Assembly: GCF_000971975.1 (NCBI RefSeq) | Contig: NZ_LAQO01000047.1 | Span: 1 to 62,632 of the forward strand | Reading direction: 5' to 3' | From: Paenibacillus algorifonticola | Lineage (GTDB): Bacteria > Bacillota > Bacilli > Paenibacillales > Paenibacillaceae | Length of the DNA stretch: 62,632 nt | In this document: positions 19,011-27,044 of the stretch, one piece after another | Layout of the letters: each line of letters starts with the position of its first letter | How positions within the stretch are numbered: position 1 is the stretch's first letter | Made by a program: the position numbers and the translations under genes | Notes under the pieces: generated by a model | The model's database searches: none | The model's input: only the letters and a program-made list of their open reading frames with translations | What the model was told of the DNA's origin: nothing

Positions 19011-19709
19011 TCATCTCTTCGCTTTATAAAATTCATGATACAGCTTCATCAGCGCCCGCTTCTCAATACGAGATACATAGCTGCGGCTAATACCTAATTC
19101 CTTCGCAATCTCTCGCTGTGTCCGTTCCTCTCCGCCATGCTCCAATCCGAATCTGCCCATAATCACTTCCTTTTCACGTTCATCAAGAATGACTAAATTT
19201 TTATAGATTTTACTTTTTTCCATTTTAAGCTGAACGGTTTCCACAATTTCATTGGGATCACTTCCAAGAATATCGACCAGCGTTATTTCATTGCCTTCTT
19301 TGTCCGTGCCGATTGGATCATGCAGCGATACGTCCTTGCGCGTTTTTTTCAAGGAACGAAGATGCATTAAAATCTCGTTTTCTATACAACGGGCAGCAAA
19401 TGTTGCTAGCTTCGTGCCTTTGCCCGTCTGAAAGCTTTCGATGGCCTTTATCAGCCCGATCGTGCCGATGGAAATCAAATCCTCTAAATCTTCTCCCGTG
19501 TTATCGAATTTTTTGACGATATGTGCAACAAGGCGCAGATTATGTTCAATAAGTAAATTGCGGGAATGCGTATTGCCTTCCGCCATTAATGCGAGGTGCT
19601 TCGCTTCCTCTTCTTCACGAAGCGGCTGTGGAAAAGCGTTATTTTTTACGTATGACACGAGTAGCGTTAGCTGTTTAATAAACAAAGCGATTGCAGCAAA
19701 TAATCCCAT
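19011..19709 (-). CDS. sigK: Late mother-cell sporulation sigma factor SigK
   Basis: A 232-residue sigma-70 family protein that directs late mother-cell genes in sporulation. A short pro-sequence-like hydrophobic N-terminus (MGLFAAIALFIKQLTLL) is followed by region 2 (NLRLVAHIVKKFDNTGEDLEDLISIGTIG region, about 57-90), the FAARCIENEILMHLR segment (104-118), and region 4 (DEREKEVIMGRFG to RSYVSRIEKRALMKL, about 175-225). It is full length and uninterrupted, so no skin-type element splits it here. Fragments of this gene occur again at 43362-43600 (minus) and 43712-43812 (plus). Confidence 0.93.
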   Translation of the reverse strand: MGLFAAIALFIKQLTLLVSYVKNNAFPQPLREEEEAKHLALMAEGNTHSRNLLIEHNLRLVAHIVKKFDNTGEDLEDLISIGTIGLIKAIESFQTGKGTKLATFAARCIENEILMHLRSLKKTRKDVSLHDPIGTDKEGNEITLVDILGSDPNEIVETVQLKMEKSKIYKNLVILDEREKEVIMGRFGLEHGGEERTQREIAKELGISRSYVSRIEKRALMKLYHEFYKAKR

Positions 19710-19780
19710 CGTCAGGACACCCCCATGCTGTATTGCCTGGCCTGCGGTTCAGCCTCGGCGCGCAAGAATATTAGTTTTAT

Positions 19781-19809
19781 ATAGTATGTAGGCGGGGGCC
19801 TATATGTGC
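19781..19809 (-). promoter_or_regulatory. Sigma-E-type promoter candidate of sigK
   Basis: On the minus strand, CATACTAT (19788-19781) resembles the sigma-E -10 element, and ACATATA about 12 bases upstream resembles the -35. sigK is a known member of the sigma-E/SpoIIID regulon. The same block recurs near 43630-43665 in the duplicated segment. Confidence 0.45.
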
Positions 19810-19964
19810 ATGTACGAATTTGTATATCCTAAAAAAGCTGTATTTCAGCCGAAGGTCTAAAGTGCAGTTGTAAATGAAAGCACGTTGATTGTCTCTGCAC
19901 AGTGACCATAGAAGAAGATAAAATTATAAAACGATTGATGCCCCTTAACTAATACGATTTTTTA

Positions 19965-20521
19965 CAATTGTATACGGATAAGCCCTTCGACAAGGACATT
20001 TTTGGCTGAGTTTTTATTTGGGGGAACCATTGCTGTGGAGGCATAATAATAACATATCGTTGGTCCTTAAACTGCTGACAGACTACTTATATGCAAAAAA
20101 TTCGTATGACAGCATGCCTTTATTCACAAAGCCAAGAGAGCATGCTTCCTTCGGGGTAGCTGTATACGCGGATCTCAATGATTTTCTTATCCAAATCAAG
20201 CAGAATAGCATACAGCATTCAAGCTTGCCTTTTCACATTTTGTATGAGCATAAAAAAGTTCTTCACTTACTAGTGGAATACTTAATCAAGATAGATTGCA
20301 TAGCGGATTCTCAATCCATGTTAAATGATTTTTCACTTTTAGTAGAGAAAACAATCGTATTAAGGAACTTGTATTTGAAATTTGAGATTAGCGAGGACCA
20401 TTCGCTCATTAATAAAATGAGAGAGTCTCTTGAGAGCATACAGGCACTTGAAGCTTCAGCACTTGAAAGTCTAATAGACTTGATCGAAATGATCTGTAAG
20501 CGAGATTTTTCGATTGTTTGA
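19965..20521 (+). pseudogene. Decayed BtrH-like gene, paralogue of the gene at 61361
   Basis: From TGTATACGGATAAGCCC (19965) onward this matches the gene at 61361. A one-base loss near 20000 (GACATTTTTGGC against GACATTCATTGGC) breaks the frame, and about 360 bases are missing right after the WRHNNN codons. The remainder (from 20018) still reads as a 167-residue tail (LLTDYLYAKNSYDSMPLFTKPRE, split here only by length, to the end) that aligns with residues ~195-340 of the intact paralogue. The N-terminal catalytic-type domain is therefore lost. It marks the left side of the biosynthetic region. Confidence 0.8.
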
Positions 20522-20543
20522 GGGCGCTTTATAGACGCCCTCC
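20520..20543. terminator. Hairpin between convergent genes
   Basis: GAGGGCG (20520-20526) pairs with CGCCCTC (20536-20542), a 7-bp GC-rich stem between the pseudogene and the convergent aldo/keto reductase gene. The flanking T runs are weak. Confidence 0.4.
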
Positions 20544-20574
20544 TTATAAAAAGCGATAATTAGCAGTTCATTGG

Positions 20575-21516
20575 TTAATTGAAAATAACATCGAGCTGTT
20601 TAAGCTCTTCCTCCGAAAGCTGAACATTCAGCGTTTGAAGATTGGAATCCATTTGGTCGGGCTTCGTCGCACCAGGGATAATTAGATGAACGGCTGGTCG
20701 TGTCAATAACCAAGCAAGCGCAATTTGCGCAGGCTCAGCTCCCTTGGCCTGTGCGAAGGCTTTGAAGCGATCCACACGTTCCAAATTTGCAACATAGGCT
20801 TCTTTTTGAAATAAAGGGTTATTCATTCGTGAAACATCATGGAAGACATCATCCTTCTTATATTTACCAGCTAACAGGCCTGATGCAAGTGGGAAAAATG
20901 GAATCAGTGAAATTTCATGCTCTAGGCAATAAGGAATAACATCCGCTTCGGCTTGACGGACCAGCAGGGAATATTCGGCTTGGAGCACATCTAAATGCTG
21001 ATTTGCATTAAATTCCTGAAGCTGCTCAAAGCTTAAATTTGAAGCGCCAATCGCTTTGATTTTTCCTGATTTTTTCAGCTCCGCAAGGGTGTCCGCTGCT
21101 TCTGAAAGCGGGGTACGGCTGTCAGGAAAATGCAGAAAGAATATATCGATATAATCGGTCTGCAATCTCATCAAACTGTCATCGACCGACTTGCGTAATG
21201 CAGCGGGACTGTTGTCGACTTCCAGACCCGTTTGACTAAACTGGGGGTTGGCAGAAGCTTTAGTAGAGATGACAAGCCGCTCCCGTCCTCCGTGCGCTCG
21301 TATGGCTTCACCGATTAACTCCTCAGAATGACCCATTCCGTATAAAAATGCGGTGTCAATGAAATTAATTCCTTTTTCCAGTGCAGACTGAATTAATTGA
21401 CGGCTTAAAGCATCATCAACTTTTGGATACATCATCGAATTGCCTACCACACCAGCTCCAAACCCAAGTTTAAAAGCCGTCAATCCTGTTCTGCCTATCG
21501 TTACCTCGTGATTCAT
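20575..21516 (-). CDS. Aldo/keto reductase
   Basis: A 313-residue NADPH-dependent carbonyl reductase of the AKR fold. Features seen: INFIDTAFLYGMGHSEELIG (catalytic Asp and Tyr), the catalytic Lys in VISTKAS, DIFFLHFPD (catalytic His), and the cofactor loop IPGATKPDQMDSNLQ. The ATG at 21516 is chosen because AGAGGAG precedes it; upstream in-frame codons lack a ribosome site. It is read after the MerR gene with a 96-base gap, so the regulator probably controls it, as in AdhR-type electrophile or aldehyde responses. A role in the cluster to the right is possible but unsupported. Confidence 0.88.
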   Translation of the reverse strand: MNHEVTIGRTGLTAFKLGFGAGVVGNSMMYPKVDDALSRQLIQSALEKGINFIDTAFLYGMGHSEELIGEAIRAHGGRERLVISTKASANPQFSQTGLEVDNSPAALRKSVDDSLMRLQTDYIDIFFLHFPDSRTPLSEAADTLAELKKSGKIKAIGASNLSFEQLQEFNANQHLDVLQAEYSLLVRQAEADVIPYCLEHEISLIPFFPLASGLLAGKYKKDDVFHDVSRMNNPLFQKEAYVANLERVDRFKAFAQAKGAEPAQIALAWLLTRPAVHLIIPGATKPDQMDSNLQTLNVQLSEEELKQLDVIFN

Positions 21517-21612
21517 GTTTACATGCTCCTCTTTTGTTTGATGTGAAAATCCCGTGAAGGACTCTAACTCACATCCTACAACCTTGTGCGAACACGAGGT
21601 CAAGCAGAACGA

Positions 21613-22023
21613 TTACGGTTTAAAAATAGATTGAATTTGAGGCTGGACGGGGGAGTGTTCACCGAATTTTTGTCCGGTTTGCAGTTTCATCTTAATCATA
21701 TCCGTAATTTGCTGAAGCGCTTGCTGCTGCAGCTCTATCTTTTTTTGATAGGCGCCAAGCCTTTCGCGCCATTCGCTATTCGTTGAGGTGTTCTCATCTA
21801 ACTGCAGCTTAATGATAGGTTTTAACTCCTGCAGCGACATTCCGGTTTTTTTTAAACAATGGATCATAAGAAGCGCTTCTTTATGCGATTGGTTATAAAT
21901 CCGATGACCATTATTTTTTCGGGCTACGGGAGGCAGCAGATCTATTTTCTCATAATACCGCAAGGCATCCTCACTAACCTGAAATTGCTCCATCATTTCC
22001 TTCATTGTAAAAGCTTCTGGCAT
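21613..22023 (-). CDS. MerR-family transcriptional regulator
   Basis: A 136-residue regulator with the N-terminal MerR winged helix (FTMKEMMEQFQVSEDALRYYEKIDLLPP, noted in pieces: recognition helix at about 16-24, wing at 37-44) and a dimerising coiled coil (about 85-120). There is no Cys-rich metal loop, so it belongs with the aldehyde/drug-type MerR proteins such as AdhR and BmrR. Its own promoter has the diagnostic 19-base spacer with an operator dyad. It is divergent from the first gene of the biosynthetic cluster, only 184 bases away, so it might influence that gene too. Confidence 0.87.
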   Translation of the reverse strand: MPEAFTMKEMMEQFQVSEDALRYYEKIDLLPPVARKNNGHRIYNQSHKEALLMIHCLKKTGMSLQELKPIIKLQLDENTSTNSEWRERLGAYQKKIELQQQALQQITDMIKMKLQTGQKFGEHSPVQPQIQSIFKP

Positions 22024-22070
22024 TACGCCACCTCCATAAGGAACTTATCCATTATTCCACTAATGAATTC

Positions 22071-22101
22071 ATTATAATAGCTGGTGTTAACACTAGGTCA
22101 A
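22071..22101 (-). promoter_or_regulatory. MerR-type promoter with 19-bp spacer and operator dyad
   Basis: On the minus strand, TTGACC (22101-22096) and TATAAT (22076-22071) are separated by exactly 19 bases. The spacer contains the palindrome GTGTTAACAC (22084-22093). Overlong spacers with a dyad operator are the hallmark of MerR-activated promoters. It should drive the MerR gene and the aldo/keto reductase. Confidence 0.75.
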
Positions 22102-22106
22102 ATAAC

Positions 22107-22163
22107 AGTGCATTTTCAAATTTTTAAACTTGTTCAAAAAAGTGCAATTGCAGGAAAAAAGAT
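22107..22163 (+). promoter_or_regulatory. Repeated GTGCA-containing upstream element, copy 1
   Basis: An AT-rich block before the first cluster gene with GTGCA at 22108 and 22142. Its 28-base right part (22136-22163, AAAAAAGTGCAAT... AGGAAAAA... GAT) recurs with 3 mismatches at 23266-23293, before the second gene. A TTGCAG (-35) and TATGGT (-10) pair 17 bases apart overlaps its right side. A shared regulator site is inferred. Confidence 0.45.
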
Positions 22164-22207
22164 ATTAACCTATGGTGGAATTATCTCATTGAAAAGAGGC
22201 GATCTAT

Positions 22208-23239
22208 TTGGAAGCTGTAAACACCTCACATGTTCTTCCGCTTCGCAAGCCGATCATTGATGTCAATTCGTACCACGCCTTTTCCCAAGCGATTGTGCTG
22301 ACGGACGAAGCGTTGTCGCTGCCGTGGCTCTTTAGCCACTACATCCATCTGTTTGGCGTTCCCGAATTTGATAAGGGCAACTTTATTCATTTCGCGTCCT
22401 CTTCTTTTTTTCACGAACTGCCCTATACATTTGTGTCAAAGCTGCATACGGATCAATTGAGGTCGTGGTTTGATGACCCGTTATCCTTCTTCATCGATTG
22501 CTTGCACAAAAATCAATATTTAGCTATCGCGCTTGACGAATATTATATTCCCGGCACTTCCTCTTACCAAACGAAGCAGCAGGTGCATCATTTGCTTATT
22601 CACGGCGTCGATGTTTCGCAGCAGTTGTTCTATGTCGCAGGCTACTTTTCGCATCCGCCGGTCTATGACTCGGGTCGACCGGTCAGCTTCGATCTGCTCC
22701 GAGAATCGCTCCGGCATGCTGGGCCCATCAGGCAGCGTATCAGCCAGACATTGGAGATTATAGAGTATCCATACCGGGATTTAAGTACGCAAGCATTTGA
22801 GCTTGATGTTCATTTTATCGCAAGGTCACTGGAGGAGCATTTGCTGTCCAAGCCGTTGACTGAAAAAAATCCGAAAAGGATCCATTTTTGGTTCGGCCTG
22901 CGCGTGTATGATCTGCTCGAGCAATTCCTTGAAAGGGAGTTGGAATCAGAGCAGCCGCTCATTCATATGAAAGCGCTCCAGACGCTCGTCAATCATAAGC
23001 AATGGATGAATAAAAGGATCGAGTATTTACATGCTCACAAGCTGATATCCGATAATGGCCTGCTTGCGATGGGGCAGGATGTGCTAAAGCAAACCGTTAT
23101 TCTTCATCAATGGTGTGTGAAGCAGCGGGTCAGAAGGGACCCAAGCAACATCGTAAATGCCATTCGCTGTACGCAGCAATTGAAACGCAGTGAAGCGTTG
23201 TTTTTGGAGAAATGCTTGGATCAATTGGCTATTCCTTAA
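22208..23239 (+). CDS. BtrH-like protein 1 (butirosin H N-terminal type)
   Basis: A 343-residue cytosolic protein with the two-part layout of BtrH-like proteins: an N-terminal papain/C39-like alpha-beta domain (about 15-150) and a helical tail. BtrH moves an acyl chain from a carrier protein to an acceptor. Here the usual GxHC segment reads NSYHAFSQAIVL, so the nucleophilic Cys is missing, while the His-containing strand VHHLLIHGVD remains. It resembles the proteins at 61361 and 19965 in order of segments. The TTG start at 22208 follows AAAAGAGGCG. It has its own upstream region and a 190-base gap to the next gene, so it may be a separate unit. Confidence 0.6.
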   Translation: MEAVNTSHVLPLRKPIIDVNSYHAFSQAIVLTDEALSLPWLFSHYIHLFGVPEFDKGNFIHFASSSFFHELPYTFVSKLHTDQLRSWFDDPLSFFIDCLHKNQYLAIALDEYYIPGTSSYQTKQQVHHLLIHGVDVSQQLFYVAGYFSHPPVYDSGRPVSFDLLRESLRHAGPIRQRISQTLEIIEYPYRDLSTQAFELDVHFIARSLEEHLLSKPLTEKNPKRIHFWFGLRVYDLLEQFLERELESEQPLIHMKALQTLVNHKQWMNKRIEYLHAHKLISDNGLLAMGQDVLKQTVILHQWCVKQRVRRDPSNIVNAIRCTQQLKRSEALFLEKCLDQLAIP

Positions 23240-23250
23240 CGATTTCTAAA

Positions 23251-23293
23251 AAGTGCAAATTTTTTAAAAAAGTGCAATAGAAGGAAAAATGAT
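23251..23293 (+). promoter_or_regulatory. Repeated GTGCA-containing upstream element, copy 2
   Basis: Second copy of the element described at 22107-22163: GTGCA at 23253 and 23272, with the 28-base block at 23266-23293 differing from copy 1 at 3 positions. It precedes the methyltransferase gene that opens the long overlapping operon. Confidence 0.45.
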
Positions 23294-23385
23294 TTTTTCA
23301 AAGAAAGAAACCGCTCATCAAAAAAGTCTTATTGCATGGCGAACACGTTTGTCTATAAAGTTGAAGTAGGCCACTGACTCACAGG

Positions 23386-23409
23386 ATCTACATCAACCAT
23401 GTAGTAGAT
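23386..23409 (+). promoter_or_regulatory. Hairpin just before the operon's first ribosome site
   Basis: ATCTACAT (23386-23393) pairs with ATGTAG-T-AGAT (23399-23409) around a 5-base loop; the AGAGGAG ribosome site begins 2 bases later. It could modulate translation or transcript stability. No T run follows, so it is not a terminator. Confidence 0.35.
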
Positions 23410-23429
23410 GAGAGGAGTTGTTCACAAGC

Positions 23430-24278
23430 TTGGCAATGAAGACAACGCTAACAACCTCACCGATTCAGCATCAGGTCAGTCGACACACAAGTCCGCTTGG
23501 CGTTATGCTGCTGCGATTTATTTACCTCATGTATTACGCCTTGTTGTATCCGCCTTATTATTTTTGGAACAAACGCGATTTCAAAACGCAAACGAAAAAA
23601 AATCCTTTCTACGTCAGTAAGCTCGTGCGATTGGTGGAAAAGCATCCCCGGCTATATGAGCTGTCGATGTTTGTGCTGAACTTTCCAAGACCGACAGCGG
23701 TTTATCATTTTTTGCCTGAATTACAAGGAAGAGTGCTGCAGGTTGGCTGCGGGACGGGGCTTCTGAACAAGCATGCGAAGGGGTGGAGGCATGTCGAGTT
23801 TTTTAATCTGGATATTAATGAAAAACACCTTCAATTCGGCATGAAGAAGGGACGGCTGCACAATTGCATCCATTCTGGCATTTATCAGGTGGAGAAGGAG
23901 GACGAATGCTTTGACAAGATCGTTTTCGCCAGATGTTTTCATCACATCCGGCATCATAAAAAAGCGTTCAAGGAATGTGCAAGACTACTAAATAAAGGAG
24001 GGGAATTGTGGATTCTGGATCCTGTTATTCTGGAGGAGCAGGGCTCAGGCAAACAAATGAGCGCGGGTTACATGGCCAATTCGTCTATTGACGGCGTTAT
24101 ATGGCGTTTTACGAAGAAAGCGTTTATAGAGCATGTGCTGGCTTCGCTCCCAGGGGAATTGGAGCTCATTTCGATCACGGAAAATCGGCAGCCGCACTTA
24201 ACCAATTATAATTTGAAATACCCGCAAACTGATATTTTGGCGGTTATTCGAAAAAGAAGCGAAGGGGAGAACAAGTAA
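23430..24278 (+). CDS. SAM-dependent methyltransferase, class I
   Basis: A ~282-residue Rossmann methyltransferase. Motif I is VLQVGCGTGLL, followed by the acidic FNLDIN strand end, the post-motif FDKIVFARCFHHI, and LNKGGELWILDP. The N-terminal ~60 residues hold a hydrophobic, aromatic stretch (GVMLLRFIYLMYYALLYPPYYF) that may touch the membrane. The start is uncertain: AGAGGAG at 23411-23417 suits the TTG at 23430 better than the ATG at 23436; another TTG at 23418 is too close. It overlaps the carrier-protein gene by one base, so it may act on a carrier-bound or glycosidic product of this cluster. Confidence 0.83.
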   Translation: MAMKTTLTTSPIQHQVSRHTSPLGVMLLRFIYLMYYALLYPPYYFWNKRDFKTQTKKNPFYVSKLVRLVEKHPRLYELSMFVLNFPRPTAVYHFLPELQGRVLQVGCGTGLLNKHAKGWRHVEFFNLDINEKHLQFGMKKGRLHNCIHSGIYQVEKEDECFDKIVFARCFHHIRHHKKAFKECARLLNKGGELWILDPVILEEQGSGKQMSAGYMANSSIDGVIWRFTKKAFIEHVLASLPGELELISITENRQPHLTNYNLKYPQTDILAVIRKRSEGENK

Positions 24279-24520
24279 TGCTGCAGACTCAAATTATTAC
24301 GATTATTTCCGAAATCAAGAACGAACCCGACTTGACGGCTACGCTGACGGGAGCCTCCGACATGCTGAACGATGCGGGGCTGGACTCGCTGCAGCTGATT
24401 AATTTCATACTCCGGATCGAAGACGAATTCGAAATCGAAATCGATTTTGACCAATTTGATATGGAGCACCTGCAGTCGATCGATATATTCTGCGATTTTA
24501 TTCAAGCCAAGAGCGCATGA
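24278..24520 (+). CDS. Acyl carrier protein 1
   Basis: An 80-residue acidic four-helix carrier protein. The phosphopantetheine site is canonical: GLDSLQ with Ser37. Helices and the FEIEIDFDQF segment match ACP/PCP folds. Start and stop overlap both neighbours (TAATG at 24276 and ATGA at 24517), which couples it to the methyltransferase and the ATP-grasp ligase. By analogy with BtrI and BtrJ, an amino acid would be loaded onto this carrier by the ligase next door. Confidence 0.88.
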   Translation: MLQTQIITIISEIKNEPDLTATLTGASDMLNDAGLDSLQLINFILRIEDEFEIEIDFDQFDMEHLQSIDIFCDFIQAKSA

Positions 24521-25851
24521 GGCGGGCTGGGGGCGTAACGACGATCCATTGCGGCGCCTTCGATGCGGAGACACTTTGGCGGGATGAAGCGCTGGCGAAG
24601 CTGCCCTCCCTGCCTGATCCGCAGGCAAAGGCAATAGTTGGCGCCATGGACGAGCTGTTATTTTTATTTTGCGAAAGCTCGGACGTGCTGCTTACCCGAA
24701 ATCCGGTGGCTCCGGCGCAGCTTAGCTATTTGAGCGGCATTGGCTTGACGTTCAGGACTAGCGGCGAGCCACTCGAGGATAGCGGCGGAGTGCGGGACGC
24801 AAATCCCTTCCAGCAAATGCTGAATAAGGGGGCAGTGCGCAAGTATAAGGAACTGCTTCCGCCGGGCGGCTTTATAGAGCCGTTTGCCGTACTGGACGGC
24901 TTGCAGGAGCTGTCATCGATTTACCGGCTCGGAGGGCTTTATCCGGATATGGAGACGATCCGGCACGTGAATTCCAAGCTGTATTCGGCAGAGCTCAGAG
25001 AAAGTCTGGGATATGGCCCGCCTACGAGAATTGTGAGGGGTCATACGGAGCTGAGGCGCGCCGCCGAAGCGATGCTGAATGACGGTCCCGTGCTTGTCAA
25101 GGATACGTTTGGGGTATCCGGCAAAGGGAACTTGCTGATCCAAAACACGGCGACGCTGGAGCGTATAGCCGGGTATGTTGCTGCCCAGGAGCAAAAGGGA
25201 AAATCAACCTTATTTCTATTGGAGCCACTGCTGGACAAGGAAGCCGATTTTTCATGCCAATTCCATATTGATGCGGACGGCGGCTTTGAGCTAATTTCCG
25301 TACAGCAGGTCATGAACGCCGAATTTGCCTATCAGGGCACGTTCAGTGCAAGCGGAGAGCTCATGGAAAAGCTTGAGCGTGAAGACTATTTTAAGCTTAT
25401 GCAGAAAACGGCCAGCATGCTTTATGAAAGCGGTTACTACGGTCATGTCTGTGTCGATTCGATGCTGCTGGCGGACGGCGGTCTCGTGCCTATTGTAGAA
25501 ATTAATGCACGCAAGTCGATGAGTCTGATTAAAAAGCGGCTGGACGATTACTTGGCCAAGTTTTCGCTTCAGGGGAACCTTACCTATTTGTCCGTCATCT
25601 GTCCTGGAACTGTGGAGTACGCAGAACTGCTTGCGGCTATGGAGCGCGAAGGCTTGCTCTTCCGGCCTGACCGAGGAGAGGGGATCCTCCCGCTTAGCGC
25701 TGGTACGTTTACGATCAATCAGGCGGCCGGATTAAAGCGCAAGGGAAGACTTTATTTGTCCGCGGCAGCGGGGCGGATAGAACGCTGCGGCGAGCTGCTT
25801 GCCCGCATGCGAATCCTCTTGAAGACACGCGGTATTGCCGTGACCAATTAA
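24517..25851 (+). CDS. ATP-grasp ligase (BtrJ-like role proposed)
   Basis: A 444-residue protein with the ATP-grasp core: the nucleotide-binding strand GPVLVKDTFGVSGKGN (about 191-206), the loop FLLEPLL, and the metal-binding end IVEINARKSMSL. ATP-grasp enzymes join a carboxylate to an amine or thiol through an acyl phosphate. BtrJ of the butirosin pathway is the family member that loads glutamate on an acyl carrier protein, and here the gene overlaps a carrier-protein gene, so the same job is inferred. Amino acid ligation to another amine is the alternative. Confidence 0.78.
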   Translation: MRRAGGVTTIHCGAFDAETLWRDEALAKLPSLPDPQAKAIVGAMDELLFLFCESSDVLLTRNPVAPAQLSYLSGIGLTFRTSGEPLEDSGGVRDANPFQQMLNKGAVRKYKELLPPGGFIEPFAVLDGLQELSSIYRLGGLYPDMETIRHVNSKLYSAELRESLGYGPPTRIVRGHTELRRAAEAMLNDGPVLVKDTFGVSGKGNLLIQNTATLERIAGYVAAQEQKGKSTLFLLEPLLDKEADFSCQFHIDADGGFELISVQQVMNAEFAYQGTFSASGELMEKLEREDYFKLMQKTASMLYESGYYGHVCVDSMLLADGGLVPIVEINARKSMSLIKKRLDDYLAKFSLQGNLTYLSVICPGTVEYAELLAAMEREGLLFRPDRGEGILPLSAGTFTINQAAGLKRKGRLYLSAAAGRIERCGELLARMRILLKTRGIAVTN

Positions 25852-25881
25852 GCGCCTAAAGGGAATGAGGAGGAAAATAAG

Positions 25882-27012
25882 ATGGGCAATGGGGCTAATC
25901 GGGACAATCGCTTCACCACGATTCTTTGCTCAGGCTTCGGGCTCGGCTTCTACAACCCTGGTTTAATCGTGAACTATCAATTGAGACAGCGCGGCATACC
26001 GACCGAGGTGCTGGTATTCGAAGGGTTCATGCAAAAGGAAAAGCAAGCAAAAATCGTAGACAGCAGGAAGGCTTATCATGACAATTTTGCGCTTGCGAAA
26101 ATTGCCACGAAGCTGCCTAAGGATATTCGGGACAGCTTTAATCTGGAACAAATCAATGACATGCTAAACGGCTGGGCGGCGGAGGGACGCAGAAGGTTTA
26201 TTTCCTTGTCCGGGCATTGGGTGTACATCTTGGAGCTGTACAGAGAGAGGCTGGGTGCCGCCGCCGACGAGCTGGAGGTCGATCTGCTTTATGTAGATTC
26301 AGACCTGTCGCCCTCTTGGAAAAGCCTCAAAAAATATATGCCCGATTACTCAACCCGTTATCGGGAGGTTTGGCTGTATGCGTCGTCAACGTTGTCTATT
26401 CATCTGCAAATTCGTGTCGGCGACGGAGAACCGCTGCCTTTCGCAGGCAGAGCGCCTCGGTATGTGATTCACGGCGGAGGCTGGGGGATGGGGACGTATC
26501 AAGGGAAAATACCGGAGCTGGAGCAGCAGGGCCTTGCCCTCGATGTCGTTGCTTATGAGCTTGCGGAGACCGAGCGGCAGAAGCAGGGCAATCGTTATTA
26601 CATGAACGATCCCCAATGGATGGCTTGGAATAAAGGGGAATCAGGGGAGCATGAATTTCCAAGGTTCGGCGAGATTAGGCCGGATACTGCACCGTCATTT
26701 TCCAATCTGCCGTCCCATCACGGTCTCTATGATGTTATTCGCCAGGCTAAGGGCATCATTAGCAAGCCCGGTGCGGGGACGCTGATGGATTCACTGGCCT
26801 CGGCCACGCCGGTCATTATGCTCGAGCCGTTCGGCGAGCATGAGAAGAGAAACTTGGAAGTATGGCTGGAGCACGGACTCGGAATTACCTATGAGGATTG
26901 GGAGCGTGCGGGATTTACAGAGGATGTGCTAGCGACGATTCATGAACGGCTGCTCGTGAAACGAGCGGCTACAAGAACGTATACGGACGACTATTTGGAA
27001 CGAATCGGTTGA
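25882..27012 (+). CDS. GT-B glycosyltransferase-like protein
   Basis: A 376-residue soluble protein. The N-terminal lobe starts with a Gly-rich turn (SGFGLGFYNPGLIVNYQL), and the C-terminal lobe has the nucleotide-sugar loop AKGIISKPGAGTLMDSLA followed by PVIMLEPFGEHEKRN, as in MurG/UGT-type GT-B enzymes. The ATG follows GAGGAGGAAAATAAG. In this cluster it would transfer a sugar made by the nucleotide-sugar enzymes at 33210-36398, but the acceptor is unknown. Confidence 0.72.
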   Translation: MGNGANRDNRFTTILCSGFGLGFYNPGLIVNYQLRQRGIPTEVLVFEGFMQKEKQAKIVDSRKAYHDNFALAKIATKLPKDIRDSFNLEQINDMLNGWAAEGRRRFISLSGHWVYILELYRERLGAAADELEVDLLYVDSDLSPSWKSLKKYMPDYSTRYREVWLYASSTLSIHLQIRVGDGEPLPFAGRAPRYVIHGGGWGMGTYQGKIPELEQQGLALDVVAYELAETERQKQGNRYYMNDPQWMAWNKGESGEHEFPRFGEIRPDTAPSFSNLPSHHGLYDVIRQAKGIISKPGAGTLMDSLASATPVIMLEPFGEHEKRNLEVWLEHGLGITYEDWERAGFTEDVLATIHERLLVKRAATRTYTDDYLERIG

Positions 27013-27044
27013 GGTGAAGGACGGTATCCCGATAGGAGGGCGAC

